A stretch of DNA of 43,348 nucleotides. Source: Myxococcota bacterium (GTDB lineage: Bacteria > Myxococcota_C > UBA6777). Position numbers and translations under genes: made by a program. How positions within the stretch are numbered: the stretch's first letter is position 1; the number at the start of each line of letters is the position of its first letter. Positions 18,694-26,122 of this stretch are shown in pieces. The notes beneath the pieces were generated by a model. That model worked only from the letters and a program-made list of their open reading frames with translations, was not told where the DNA came from and did no database searches. The stretch lies in the NCBI GenBank assembly GCA_023150835.1, contig JAKLKB010000048.1, positions 1-43,348 of the forward strand, read 5' to 3'.

Positions 18694-18820
18694 TTGTTGT
18701 GGGGCTTTGCCCCACACCCCGCCATAGACTCTCGCCCCTTGACCCCGACTCGGCGGGGTGATCGTCAGCGTTTCAAACCAACAGCTCTGCCGCTTGAACG
18801 CCCGCGAACACGGGCTTTTT
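18694..18820 (+). repeat. Family-2 dispersed repeat, copy 1
   Basis: This copy starts GTGGGGCTTTGCCCCAC, a perfect short hairpin. It continues through CCCCTTGACCCCG, a local hairpin ACCCCG/CGGGGT, GTTTCAAACCA and CGCTTGAACG, and ends GCGAACACGGGCTTTTT. It aligns over its whole length with the copies at 28655-28776, 36072-36201 and, on the minus strand, 22530-22662. Confidence 0.88.
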
Positions 18821-18854
18821 CTCCACAAGTCGCTGATCTCTTTTTTGGTTTTAA

Positions 18855-18874
18855 TTGTTTGTAAATACTTACTT
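18855..18874. promoter_or_regulatory. TetR-operator-like half-site upstream of the cytochrome gene
   Basis: The right half TACTTACTT at 18866-18874 is identical to one arm of the palindrome in front of the TetR gene and is separated by two A from a weaker left arm (5 of 9 matches). It lies about 205 bases upstream of the cytochrome start. Binding by the neighbouring TetR protein is inferred from this match only. Confidence 0.45.
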
Positions 18875-18944
18875 TTTAATCGAAGGATCGATGGTTTCTT
18901 GTTTTTGTGTCGAGAAACCTCCGTTTGATTGTCCGATCGCGTCA

Positions 18945-19051
18945 TACGATATCCGAGAGATGTATCCACAAAGGAGAGTACGTAGACGCCCGATTGTTGG
19001 GCAGCCACACCTGTTTGCCCCGACCTTTTTACGATCACGCAACGGGCGGAT
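18945..19051 (-). repeat. Family-1 dispersed repeat, copy A
   Basis: Read on the minus strand, this element begins TCCGCCCGTTGCGTGATCGT six bases after the TetR stop and ends CTCGGATATCGTA. It shares length and most bases with the copies at 31669-31775 and 41299-41404. A conserved GGGCA...TGCCC pairing and an alternative GCCC...GGGC pairing share the same central arm. Confidence 0.9.
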
Positions 19052-19057
19052 CTCGTC

Positions 19058-19651
19058 TTATTTGCTACGACGCAAGAGTTGTTCGAGGCCGAGCCAGAGC
19101 GTTTGGCTGTAGGCTTCGTCTTGGGGAGTGGATGGAGCCTCTTGGATCTGATCGGTGTAGCCACGCAAGACGCCAAGAAAGGACCACAAAAAGACTTCGA
19201 GTGGGAGGTCGTTTGCGATCATTCGCTGTTCTTGGGCTTTTTGGAGCGATGAAAAAACAAATTGGAACATCTGGCCGATGCAAAAAGAGATGCGTGCGGC
19301 GCTTTCTTCGGAAGCGATTTGAAGAAGTTGTACGTTAAACGCAAGGCTTTTGATCTCGGGATGCTTGCGGATTAGCGCGATCCGTTGAAAGAAAAAGGCG
19401 CGAAGCGCTTCAAGAGGATGTTCTTCTTTTGGAGGAAAGTCTGCCATGACCAGTTCTTCAAAACGTACGAGCGCTGCGGCGATGATATCTTGTTTGTCCC
19501 GAAAGTGCCGAAACAATGTCGCTTCCGAAACATCGATACTCTTGGCGATCAAGGCGGTGGTCAGACGATGGAAGCCTTCTTGTCCTGCAAGCCGCAACAC
19601 TGCTTCGGCGATCTCCTCTCGTCGTTCTTCGGCACTCAAGCGTTGGGTCAT
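19058..19651 (-). CDS. TetR-family transcriptional regulator
   Basis: A 197-residue TetR/AcrR-type repressor. The N-terminal DNA-binding domain is clear: EEIAEAVLRLAGQEGFHRLT, then the helix-turn-helix TTALIAKSIDVSEATLFRHF followed by RDKQDII. The C-terminal ligand-binding part is helical and not assignable to a ligand. GAGGAT precedes the ATG at 19651. A near-perfect 20-base palindrome lies just upstream, so autoregulation is likely. A matching half-site lies upstream of the cytochrome gene. The stop is followed after 6 bases by family-1 repeat copy A in the same orientation. Confidence 0.94.
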   Translation of the reverse strand: MTQRLSAEERREEIAEAVLRLAGQEGFHRLTTALIAKSIDVSEATLFRHFRDKQDIIAAALVRFEELVMADFPPKEEHPLEALRAFFFQRIALIRKHPEIKSLAFNVQLLQIASEESAARISFCIGQMFQFVFSSLQKAQEQRMIANDLPLEVFLWSFLGVLRGYTDQIQEAPSTPQDEAYSQTLWLGLEQLLRRSK

Positions 19652-19665
19652 CGGCGTATCCTCAT

Positions 19666-19685
19666 AAGTGAGTATTTACTTACTT
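19666..19685. promoter_or_regulatory. Palindromic operator upstream of the TetR gene
   Basis: AAGTGAGTATTTACTTACTT is an inverted repeat of two 9-base arms around TT with one mismatched pair. It begins 15 bases upstream of the TetR start codon. Size, symmetry and position are typical of a TetR autoregulatory operator. Confidence 0.72.
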
Positions 19686-19768
19686 GTTTAAAGTAATAGA
19701 CGAGACAAAGAGAGATGTCAAGAGAAAATTGAGGGGATGGGGAGGATTGGGCTTGGTGGGGTATCGTC

Positions 19769-20470
19769 TTAATCGGAGTCGAGTTGGGAGAAGCGTTCGA
19801 TATCTTCGATGGTGCCGATGCAGAGGAGGATGTCGCGATCTTGGATCACGTCGGTGGGGGCGGGGTTGTGGTCGACGTATTCGTGGAAGTCTTCGGAGCC
19901 ATCGGGATGGAAGCGTCGTGTGCGTCGTTTGATGCCGAGGATATTGAGTCCGTAGAGTTTGCGGATGTTGGCTTGTGCGAGGGTTTTTCCGTTAAAGCGT
20001 CGGGGGGCGGTGATCTCGGAGAGGGAGTAGCCGTCGCTGGAGAGTTGGATCAAGTCGAGGATGGCGGGTCGTGCGATGCGTTGGGCCATACGTGCAGCGA
20101 GATCGCTTTCGGGGTTAACGACTTCGTGAGCGCCGACGAGACGGAGGATTTGGGCGTGGAGATCGCTGGTTGCGCGGGCGATGATATGAGGGACTTTGAG
20201 GCGTGCGATCAAGGCGGTGGTGAGGATGGAACTTTCGACGGACTCGGCTCCGATGGTGATGACGACGGCATCGAGGTCTTGGATGGAAAGGGAGCGAAGG
20301 TTGTCTTCGTCGGTGGCATCGGTGCAGACGGCGCTGGTGACGGAGAGTTTGATGCGTTCGACGATCTTGGGATCGCGGTCGATGGCGACCACTTCGGCCC
20401 CCCGATCATGGAGTGCTTGGGCGACGTGAAAGCCAAAACGTCCGAGACCGATCACAGCAAAGCGGCGCAA
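19769..20470 (-). CDS. Trk/Ktr potassium uptake regulatory subunit (RCK domain)
   Basis: A 233-residue cytoplasmic protein of the TrkA/KtrA type that gates the membrane subunit encoded just upstream. The N-terminal RCK-N Rossmann domain shows VIGLGRFGFHVAQALHDRG, a GxGxxG nucleotide-binding loop, and AIDRDP. The C-terminal RCK-C part follows a linker near residue 140. The single-RCK length (about 220-235) fits KtrA rather than the tandem E. coli TrkA. TTG at 20470 is the start: AGGAG lies 6 bases upstream and the frame opens directly into the Rossmann strand. It lies 102 bases downstream of the channel gene on the same strand, as an operon. Confidence 0.93.
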   Translation of the reverse strand: MRRFAVIGLGRFGFHVAQALHDRGAEVVAIDRDPKIVERIKLSVTSAVCTDATDEDNLRSLSIQDLDAVVITIGAESVESSILTTALIARLKVPHIIARATSDLHAQILRLVGAHEVVNPESDLAARMAQRIARPAILDLIQLSSDGYSLSEITAPRRFNGKTLAQANIRKLYGLNILGIKRRTRRFHPDGSEDFHEYVDHNPAPTDVIQDRDILLCIGTIEDIERFSQLDSD

Positions 20471-20572
20471 GGTGGACTCCTAATTGAAAGAGGGTGATCG
20501 ATGCGGAGAATCCATATCGATCGAGCGTGTTGTGGAAAACGTCGGATGTTTCGAGATCGAGCGTGTCACTTT

Positions 20573-22309
20573 CTATCCGACGTAGATCCGTTCTTCGGGG
20601 TATTGGTAGCGGCCAGCGGTTGGCGTGGAAGAGATGGCAAAGGCCACGGTGAGGGGGCCAAGGCGACCGAGGAACATCAGGAGAACGATGCAGATCTGGC
20701 CGAAAGAATCGAGGGCCGAAGTGGTGGCGACGCCTGCTTTGTTGGCGGTGGTGAGTCCGACGGTACCGATCGCGGAGGTGACTTCAAACAGGACGAAAGA
20801 AAAGGGCAGTTTTTGTGTTGCGAGCAACAAAAAGGAGAAGACAAAAAAGATCACGGTAAAGACGGTGATCATGCCCGTTGCGCGGGCGAGGTTGTCTCGG
20901 GTGAGTGTGCGTCCAAAGATCTCGACATCTTCGCGTCCGCGCAGGATGCTACGGAGCATCAGGCCAAGGATCGCGATGGTGTTGAGTTTGATTCCGCCGG
21001 CTGTTCCGCCCGATGCGCCGCCCACAAACATGGCGAACATCATCAGCAACAGAGTGGCGGGCGTGAGCAGGGAAAAGTCGACGGTGTTGAATCCAGCGGT
21101 GCGCAGCGTGACCGATTGAAAGAGTGCGGCTTGGATCTTGTAGAAAAAGCCCAAGGAACCGAGGCTATGGCGGTATTCGAACGCGAAGAAAAGCACCGCG
21201 ACGCTGATGACAAAGAAAGCTTGGAGCAGAAAGACGATCTTGGTATTGAGGGGCAGGGTGCGGACAAAAAGTCGGAGTGCCCAACGATAGCCTTGTTGTT
21301 TGGCGCGTTTGCCGATCTGTTGCAGGCGCTCTTTCTCAAAAAGGCTGGCCAGTACAGGAAAGCCCATCCCACCGAGCAAGATCAAGCCCATGACGGTAAA
21401 GTTGACGAGGACATCTTTTTGATAGGGGACGAGGCTTTGGGAGTGTAGGGCGAATCCAGCGTTGCAGAATGCAGAGATCGCATGAAAGATGGCTTGATAG
21501 GCCGTTTGCCACGGATCGACGGTGGGTTTGTGCCACGCGATAAAAAGCAAAAGCGCGCCGATGCCTTCGATGATCACGGTGGAGAAGACGATAAAGCGCA
21601 AAAGCCCAAGGAGTTTGTTGCTTTGTTGTTCATCAAGGATCGCGGAGATCGCGTTGCGAGAGCGCAGTCCAAGGCGCTGGCCCATAAACCACAGCAGAAA
21701 GCTGGAAAAGGTGATGATCCCAAGACCACCGATCTGGATCATCACCAAGATCACACACTGACCAAAGAAGGTGAAATCAGCCCCTGTGTCTTTGACCGCG
21801 AGGCCCGTCACGCAAGTTGCGGAAGTTGCGGTGAATAGGGCCGTTAGGAAGGTGTGGGGCTTGTTCGGGCTAGAGGGCGGCAGCATCAACAGAAACGTGC
21901 CAAGCAGGATCAAACAAGCAAAGCTCAGAACCAGCAACAACGCAGGCCGCTGCAAGAGTCCATCCCATAGATGCCGAAAATACTTGTCGTGGTAGATGTT
22001 TTCGCCAAAAATGATCGCGCCAAAGCAAAGCAACAGCCCGATAAAAGCGAAACTTTGGAGCAAGAGCGGTGGCCCGATCAAGAACAGAACGATCTCGATG
22101 GCGTGGCGTCGAAACCATGCGAAAGTTTGGTAGTTTCGTTCAAACAAACGCAACAGCACGATGCCTGCGAGTCCATAAGAAACAAACACAAGAGACAAGG
22201 ACAGGCCGACCAACCACCAAGGGGGACGAGGCGCACGCATGGTTTCAAACAGGGGCAGGAGGCTACAAAGCCACAATATACCTTGCCAGCGTTCAACAGT
22301 CTTCGGCAT
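20573..22309 (-). CDS. Trk/Ktr potassium transporter membrane subunit
   Basis: A 578-residue integral membrane protein of the TrkH/KtrB superfamily, importing K+ (possibly with Na+ or H+). All four pore loops are recognisable: TSATCVTGLAV, ISAFCNAGFAL, VTLRTAGFNTVD and TSAIGTVGLTT, each with the single filter glycine. The glycine-rich segment VGGASGGTAGGIK is also typical. At 578 residues it is longer than KtrB (about 450); the extra length is N-terminal and adds about three hydrophobic segments before the core. ATG at 22309 has AGGA 7 bases upstream. It is transcribed ahead of the RCK subunit gene. Confidence 0.95.
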   Translation of the reverse strand: MPKTVERWQGILWLCSLLPLFETMRAPRPPWWLVGLSLSLVFVSYGLAGIVLLRLFERNYQTFAWFRRHAIEIVLFLIGPPLLLQSFAFIGLLLCFGAIIFGENIYHDKYFRHLWDGLLQRPALLLVLSFACLILLGTFLLMLPPSSPNKPHTFLTALFTATSATCVTGLAVKDTGADFTFFGQCVILVMIQIGGLGIITFSSFLLWFMGQRLGLRSRNAISAILDEQQSNKLLGLLRFIVFSTVIIEGIGALLLFIAWHKPTVDPWQTAYQAIFHAISAFCNAGFALHSQSLVPYQKDVLVNFTVMGLILLGGMGFPVLASLFEKERLQQIGKRAKQQGYRWALRLFVRTLPLNTKIVFLLQAFFVISVAVLFFAFEYRHSLGSLGFFYKIQAALFQSVTLRTAGFNTVDFSLLTPATLLLMMFAMFVGGASGGTAGGIKLNTIAILGLMLRSILRGREDVEIFGRTLTRDNLARATGMITVFTVIFFVFSFLLLATQKLPFSFVLFEVTSAIGTVGLTTANKAGVATTSALDSFGQICIVLLMFLGRLGPLTVAFAISSTPTAGRYQYPEERIYVG

Positions 22310-22794
22310 GGAGCGTTCCTTTGTGCGCGGGTCGATCGGCTTCTCGGCACGTTTTCGGTACGTTTCGATCAGCCCGAAGCAGGCAGCCCACGCACACGAT
22401 CAAAAGGGGCGGTGTGGGGATATAGCGGAGTGCTCTTGTTTGTGCAAGAGGGGTACGCGGAGAGACCAAAAGGCTTTGGGCAGTACAGCTTTTTTGCGAC
22501 AATTCTTTTTAGATAGGACTTACGCAGTTGCCAAAAAAACCGCGTTTGCAACACCTCAAGCGAGAGGGTCGTTGTCTTGAAAAACCGTCGATCTCTTCGC
22601 CAATACGGGATCAAGGGGGCGGCGGCCCCTTGCGGGGTGTGGGGTTCCAACCCCACAAAATAAACCCAAAGGCATCAGTCTTCTCTCGAATGCAGCGAAG
22701 TCCTTGACTCTTTTCGTGATCCCACCTAAAAGGGCGCAAAGATGCGTGGTGCCGTTCGCGTGTCGGAGGGATTCAATAAAGTAGGGAAGGTCTC
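22310..22794. other. Divergent intergenic region with a repeat
   Basis: These 485 bases separate the potassium channel gene (minus) from the Cys-rich lipoprotein gene (plus). The only structured part is family-2 repeat copy 4 at 22530-22662. TAGGACTTACGCA at 22514-22526, next to that repeat, resembles termini of some insertion sequences and MITEs but has no partner. Short open frames here lack ribosome binding sites and family-like sequence. Confidence 0.55.
22530..22662 (-). repeat. Family-2 dispersed repeat, copy 4
   Basis: Read on the minus strand it starts TTTTGTGGGGTTGGAACCCC, continues through CCCCTTGATCCCGTATTGGC and CGCTTGAGG, and ends ACGCGGTTTTTTT. It aligns end to end with the three plus-strand copies but is more diverged in its second half. 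Confidence 0.78.
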
Positions 22795-24468
22795 ATGTCA
22801 GAAAGAATACGATGGAAACAAGGTCTCGTGCGTGTTGCTTATGTGGTGCTGTTGGGGGCGATGTTTTTTGCGGGCGGCTGTAGCTGCAATGAAAAGCCGG
22901 GGATAGGCAACGGATGCCAGTCATGCCCGATTCCTGAGCGTTGCGTGCAAGAGGGCAGCAAGTTTGAGTGCGTGGCTTGCGTGACGGATCAGCATTGTCG
23001 TGATGGTGGAAGCTCGACGAAAAAGTGTTTGAAAAATCGCTGCATCTGTGGGGGGGATACAGACTGTCCGACGGGACAACGATGCGCTGGAGAACGCGGA
23101 TGCCTCGAATGTATCGATGACAAAGATTGTGCGGCATTTGCAGAAAAGCCCGTTTGTGCGCCAGATGGCCGTTGTGCAGCTTGTCGTTTTGGCTCAACAC
23201 GCGCTTGTGTGCCCGAAGGCAAAGAAGACACCGTCTGTCAAAAGGGGGTGCAAAAGTGCGGAGCAAACCTATTGTGGGGCTTTTGTGAAGGCTGGAAAGA
23301 TTGCAACAAATGCGCAAGTCCTGCGGTTTGCCTTGCGGGGGATATCCGCTGCTCGACAGGCCCCGAAGAGATGCCCGGGAAATACTACGAGTGCGTGCTT
23401 GACAAAGACGACTGCCCGACGTGGAGCAGCGCGGTCAAAAGTTGCCCCGGTACAGACAAATGCCAAAACAACAAATGTATCCCCGAACGTTGTAAAGCCG
23501 CAGAATGTCCGCTCGGAAACAAACGCTGCGGCAGTGATGGAAAAAGCCTCGAAACCTGCGGGCGCAACCAAGACGGTTGTATCGTCTGGCTCGCTCCCGA
23601 AGCTTGCCCAAACAACAACGCTTGCGAAAACAACCGGTGCAAGGACGAAAATTGCAAACCTGCAAACGAGACTTGCAACGGAAAAGACGACAACTGCGAC
23701 GGAAAGATCGACGAGACCTTTGCGGATCTAGGCCAAACCTGCGAAGTCGGCAAGGGCGTTTGCAAACAAACTGGGAAGAAAGTATGCACCGCAGACGGCC
23801 AATCCACCGAGTGTAACGCAAAGGCAGCCACAGGTGGACCCGAGCAATGTAACGGCCAAGACGATGATTGCGACGGGCAGATCGACAACGGGGCGACGTG
23901 CCCCGACGGAAAACCCTGCAACAACGGCGTTTGTGGAACACCAGAGCCGGGATGTGCAGATGGCACGCGTGAACTGTTTACGAATATGGCGAAGTATCCG
24001 ACCATTGCGGGATGTGCGGGATTTTATCGCGGAGAGAGCTTGCGTTTGGCTCGCCAAGGCCAAAACTGCGGTGCGACCTCTAGCCAAGAATGCAAGGCTG
24101 CCGAAGATCTTTGCGCTGCGGGCTGGCATATCTGTATGAAAAACGGCGACCCAAGCGATATGAAGAATCGTGTCACAGGGCCGGATTGTGCGAGCGATGG
24201 GGCAGGTCTGTTTGTTGCGGCATCGAGCCACTGCGTCACTTCGCAGCCTGCTTGCTCCTATGGGGCGAGCGGATTACCTTGCACCCAAGGCGGCCCTTGT
24301 TCCGAGCCGATCTGCTGCGGAAAAGACTGTCAGTTTGGTCTTTGCAAAGATGCTGTGTGGGCCAACGAAACGCGCTGCGCACGCCCGCAAACTTTTATCG
24401 GTTGTGGGAACGCCAACTCCTTTCATGGAACCCCGCTGATTACAGGCGTTCTTTGCTGCAAAGACTGA
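22795..24468 (+). CDS. Cys-rich lipoprotein with MopE-type metal-binding motifs
   Basis: A 557-residue secreted lipoprotein: hydrophobic AYVVLLGAMFFAGGC is a good lipobox, with Cys29 as the lipidated residue. The mature part is very rich in Cys in spaced pairs (DTDCPTGQRCAGERGCLEC and similar) that should form disulfides. Two copies of the MopE-like putative metal-binding motif are clear: CNGKDDNCDGKIDE and CNGQDDDCDGQIDNG. The C-terminal 160 residues form a different Cys-containing domain (CAAGWHICMKNG; VLCCKD). Such proteins are common on myxobacterial-type cell surfaces; the binding partner is unknown. A purine-rich GGGAAGG precedes the ATG. It is the first gene of the plus-strand block that continues with the pseudokinase. 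Confidence 0.9.
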   Translation: MSERIRWKQGLVRVAYVVLLGAMFFAGGCSCNEKPGIGNGCQSCPIPERCVQEGSKFECVACVTDQHCRDGGSSTKKCLKNRCICGGDTDCPTGQRCAGERGCLECIDDKDCAAFAEKPVCAPDGRCAACRFGSTRACVPEGKEDTVCQKGVQKCGANLLWGFCEGWKDCNKCASPAVCLAGDIRCSTGPEEMPGKYYECVLDKDDCPTWSSAVKSCPGTDKCQNNKCIPERCKAAECPLGNKRCGSDGKSLETCGRNQDGCIVWLAPEACPNNNACENNRCKDENCKPANETCNGKDDNCDGKIDETFADLGQTCEVGKGVCKQTGKKVCTADGQSTECNAKAATGGPEQCNGQDDDCDGQIDNGATCPDGKPCNNGVCGTPEPGCADGTRELFTNMAKYPTIAGCAGFYRGESLRLARQGQNCGATSSQECKAAEDLCAAGWHICMKNGDPSDMKNRVTGPDCASDGAGLFVAASSHCVTSQPACSYGASGLPCTQGGPCSEPICCGKDCQFGLCKDAVWANETRCARPQTFIGCGNANSFHGTPLITGVLCCKD

Positions 24469-24479
24469 GCGCCCCACGC

Positions 24480-24548
24480 CGCATCGAGGTACACACGGAG
24501 CCAACCCAAAGCTCGTCGCATCGAGGTACACCTTGAGCCTGCCCAAAG
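24480..24548 (+). repeat. Direct duplication spanning the pseudokinase start
   Basis: Positions 24480-24511 recur at 24517-24548 with 27 of 32 bases identical (CGCATCGAGGTACAC is perfect in both). The period is 37 bases. The second copy contains the GAGG ribosome binding site and TTG start of the pseudokinase gene; the first contains a spare GAGG. Confidence 0.82.
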
Positions 24549-25933
24549 ATATCGGCCCGTATCGGATCGAGCGCATCGCAAGTGAAAGTTGGGCAGGCCC
24601 CATGTTTGGGGGGATCGAACTCGCGACACAACAGCCCATCTTCTGTCTTTCCCTTCACGCCGACCAATTTTCTTGGCTCTCGCCCGCTCATTGGAGCCAG
24701 TTTCGCCAAAGCCTCGAAGGATCGCGCCTTCTCAATCATCCCAACATCCTTGCGTCTTACGATATCTTCCATCACACCGAGCGTCATCTGCGGATCTTTT
24801 ACAAAGCCCCCAAGCCCTCTACCCGTAGGCCCGAAACACTACATGAACTCTTGCTTGCGCGAACCCAAGAGCGCCTTACAGAACGCGATGCACTCGCAGC
24901 TTTCGAGCAGATCGTTGTCGCCCTTGCAAGCATCCACGTACAAGGCCATCGCATGGGCCTTCTTCCTCCCGATCTGTTTTGGCTCGATTGGAGCAAACAA
25001 CCCCTGCGTCTGCGATTGTCGCATTACGGCTTGCAATCTCTTTTGCGCGGTGCGCGTTGGCACGAGCTCCCATACGCCGACCATCTGCTCCATTACGTCG
25101 CTCCCGATCTTTGTCGTGACCCCGATCAACCCATCCAGATCCACCATGATCTTTACGCTGCGGGCGCTTTGCTTTGGCGCATCTTGACCGGAAAGCCCCT
25201 TCTTTCCGCCCAACAACAATCCTTCTCCCCCGAAGACCTCTTTTGGCACGAAGATCTCCCTCCTCTTCAGCCTGTCACACTTCAACTCTTTGAACGCCTT
25301 TTGCATCCACTCCCCAAAAAACGCTACCAAAACAGCCACACTCTTTCTGCTTGGCTCGCGGGTCAAGATTGGGTCCAGCTTCCCAGCCCACACGATCCCT
25401 CTCAACACGAGCTACATCGGGCTGCAGGCACTCTTTCTTATGCCAGTATCCCGATCGAATCACTCTCCCATCTGCCCCCTCACCCCGTCCATCCGCCCAA
25501 ACAAGAGATCCCTGCGATCCAGCCCGCTGTTTGGGATCTCTTTCTTTCCTCTGAAAAACAACAACACCGCACCGAAGATCTTCTCTCTCCTTTTCCACAA
25601 GTCCAGATCTCCCTCCAAGATCCGATCTCATCCAACGAAACGCCTGCAACCGATCATCTGATGACGCCTTTTACTCCGCCTGAACCACAACACACCCCCT
25701 TTACTCCGCCTTCTTTACAGACCATCCATCCCCCCACAGAATCGCTTGACAACCATCTTGATGCTTTTCTTTCCCACCACGATATCCCCTCGCAGATCCC
25801 CGAAGCATGGGAACAAGAAGCTCTCGCTTACGATCGCACGCTGGAACGACGGCCTCGGCGATCTCCCTTTCGTTTTCTTTGGTGGCTGCTCGCTGTCTTG
25901 CTTGGATGGCTGCTCTGGCGTGCTTGTTTTTAA
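24533..25933 (+). CDS. Tail-anchored pseudokinase
   Basis: A 466-residue protein whose residues about 10-290 follow the protein-kinase pattern but lack catalytic residues. The glycine loop is lost (ASESWAGPMFGG). The strand with the ATP-binding Lys reads IFCLSLHADQ. The catalytic loop reads HRMGLLPPDLFWLD, without the Asp, Lys and Asn of HRDxKxxN. DFG is replaced by HYG. Later features survive: YVAPDL at the APE position, DLYAAGALLWRILTGKPL, and the C-lobe Arg region KKRYQNSHTLSAWL. A Pro-rich linker ends in a transmembrane helix (FLWWLLAVLLGWLLW), giving a cytoplasmic, tail-anchored binding protein. TTG at 24533 has GAGGT 5 bases upstream. It is flanked by envelope-protein genes on the same strand. 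Confidence 0.85.
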   Translation: MSLPKDIGPYRIERIASESWAGPMFGGIELATQQPIFCLSLHADQFSWLSPAHWSQFRQSLEGSRLLNHPNILASYDIFHHTERHLRIFYKAPKPSTRRPETLHELLLARTQERLTERDALAAFEQIVVALASIHVQGHRMGLLPPDLFWLDWSKQPLRLRLSHYGLQSLLRGARWHELPYADHLLHYVAPDLCRDPDQPIQIHHDLYAAGALLWRILTGKPLLSAQQQSFSPEDLFWHEDLPPLQPVTLQLFERLLHPLPKKRYQNSHTLSAWLAGQDWVQLPSPHDPSQHELHRAAGTLSYASIPIESLSHLPPHPVHPPKQEIPAIQPAVWDLFLSSEKQQHRTEDLLSPFPQVQISLQDPISSNETPATDHLMTPFTPPEPQHTPFTPPSLQTIHPPTESLDNHLDAFLSHHDIPSQIPEAWEQEALAYDRTLERRPRRSPFRFLWWLLAVLLGWLLWRACF

Positions 25934-26122
25934 AACGCCCGACTCTCCGCTGTTTTCTCTCCACACCAAAACGCCCTATCTACCGCCTTTTTTTCACTTC
26001 GATATCCCTGAACCTGCGCTGCCCTCACCACGACAAATTGCCATCTCGCAACGGCTGTGGCATAGTCGCCCTCACGACGTCGCCCTGAAACGCTTGCTTT
26101 TGTTCTCCACGAGAGGTTGCGT

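Larger units (their letters stand above)
18652..19057. other. Repeat-filled gap between cytochrome and TetR genes
   Basis: No gene is visible in these 406 bases. From left to right they hold the cytochrome ribosome binding site, a family-2 repeat (18694-18820), a TetR-like half palindrome (18855-18874) and a family-1 repeat (18945-19051) that begins 6 bases after the TetR stop on the minus strand. These four elements account for most of the sequence. Confidence 0.7.

Noticed and set aside
18154-19176. A 340-codon single frame extending the cytochrome gene through the upstream repeats
   Set aside because: The extension translates the two dispersed repeats and the regulatory gap; the ATG at 18651 has its own strong ribosome binding site.
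20501-21448. A 315-codon plus-strand frame opposite the potassium channel gene
   Set aside because: It is highly charged and Gly/Asp/Glu-rich, as expected from the complement of a hydrophobic gene, and the channel motifs fix the true frame.
22514-22526. Insertion-sequence or MITE end (TAGGACTTACGCA)
   Set aside because: The motif is familiar from some element termini, but no inverted partner, target duplication or transposase remnant lies nearby.
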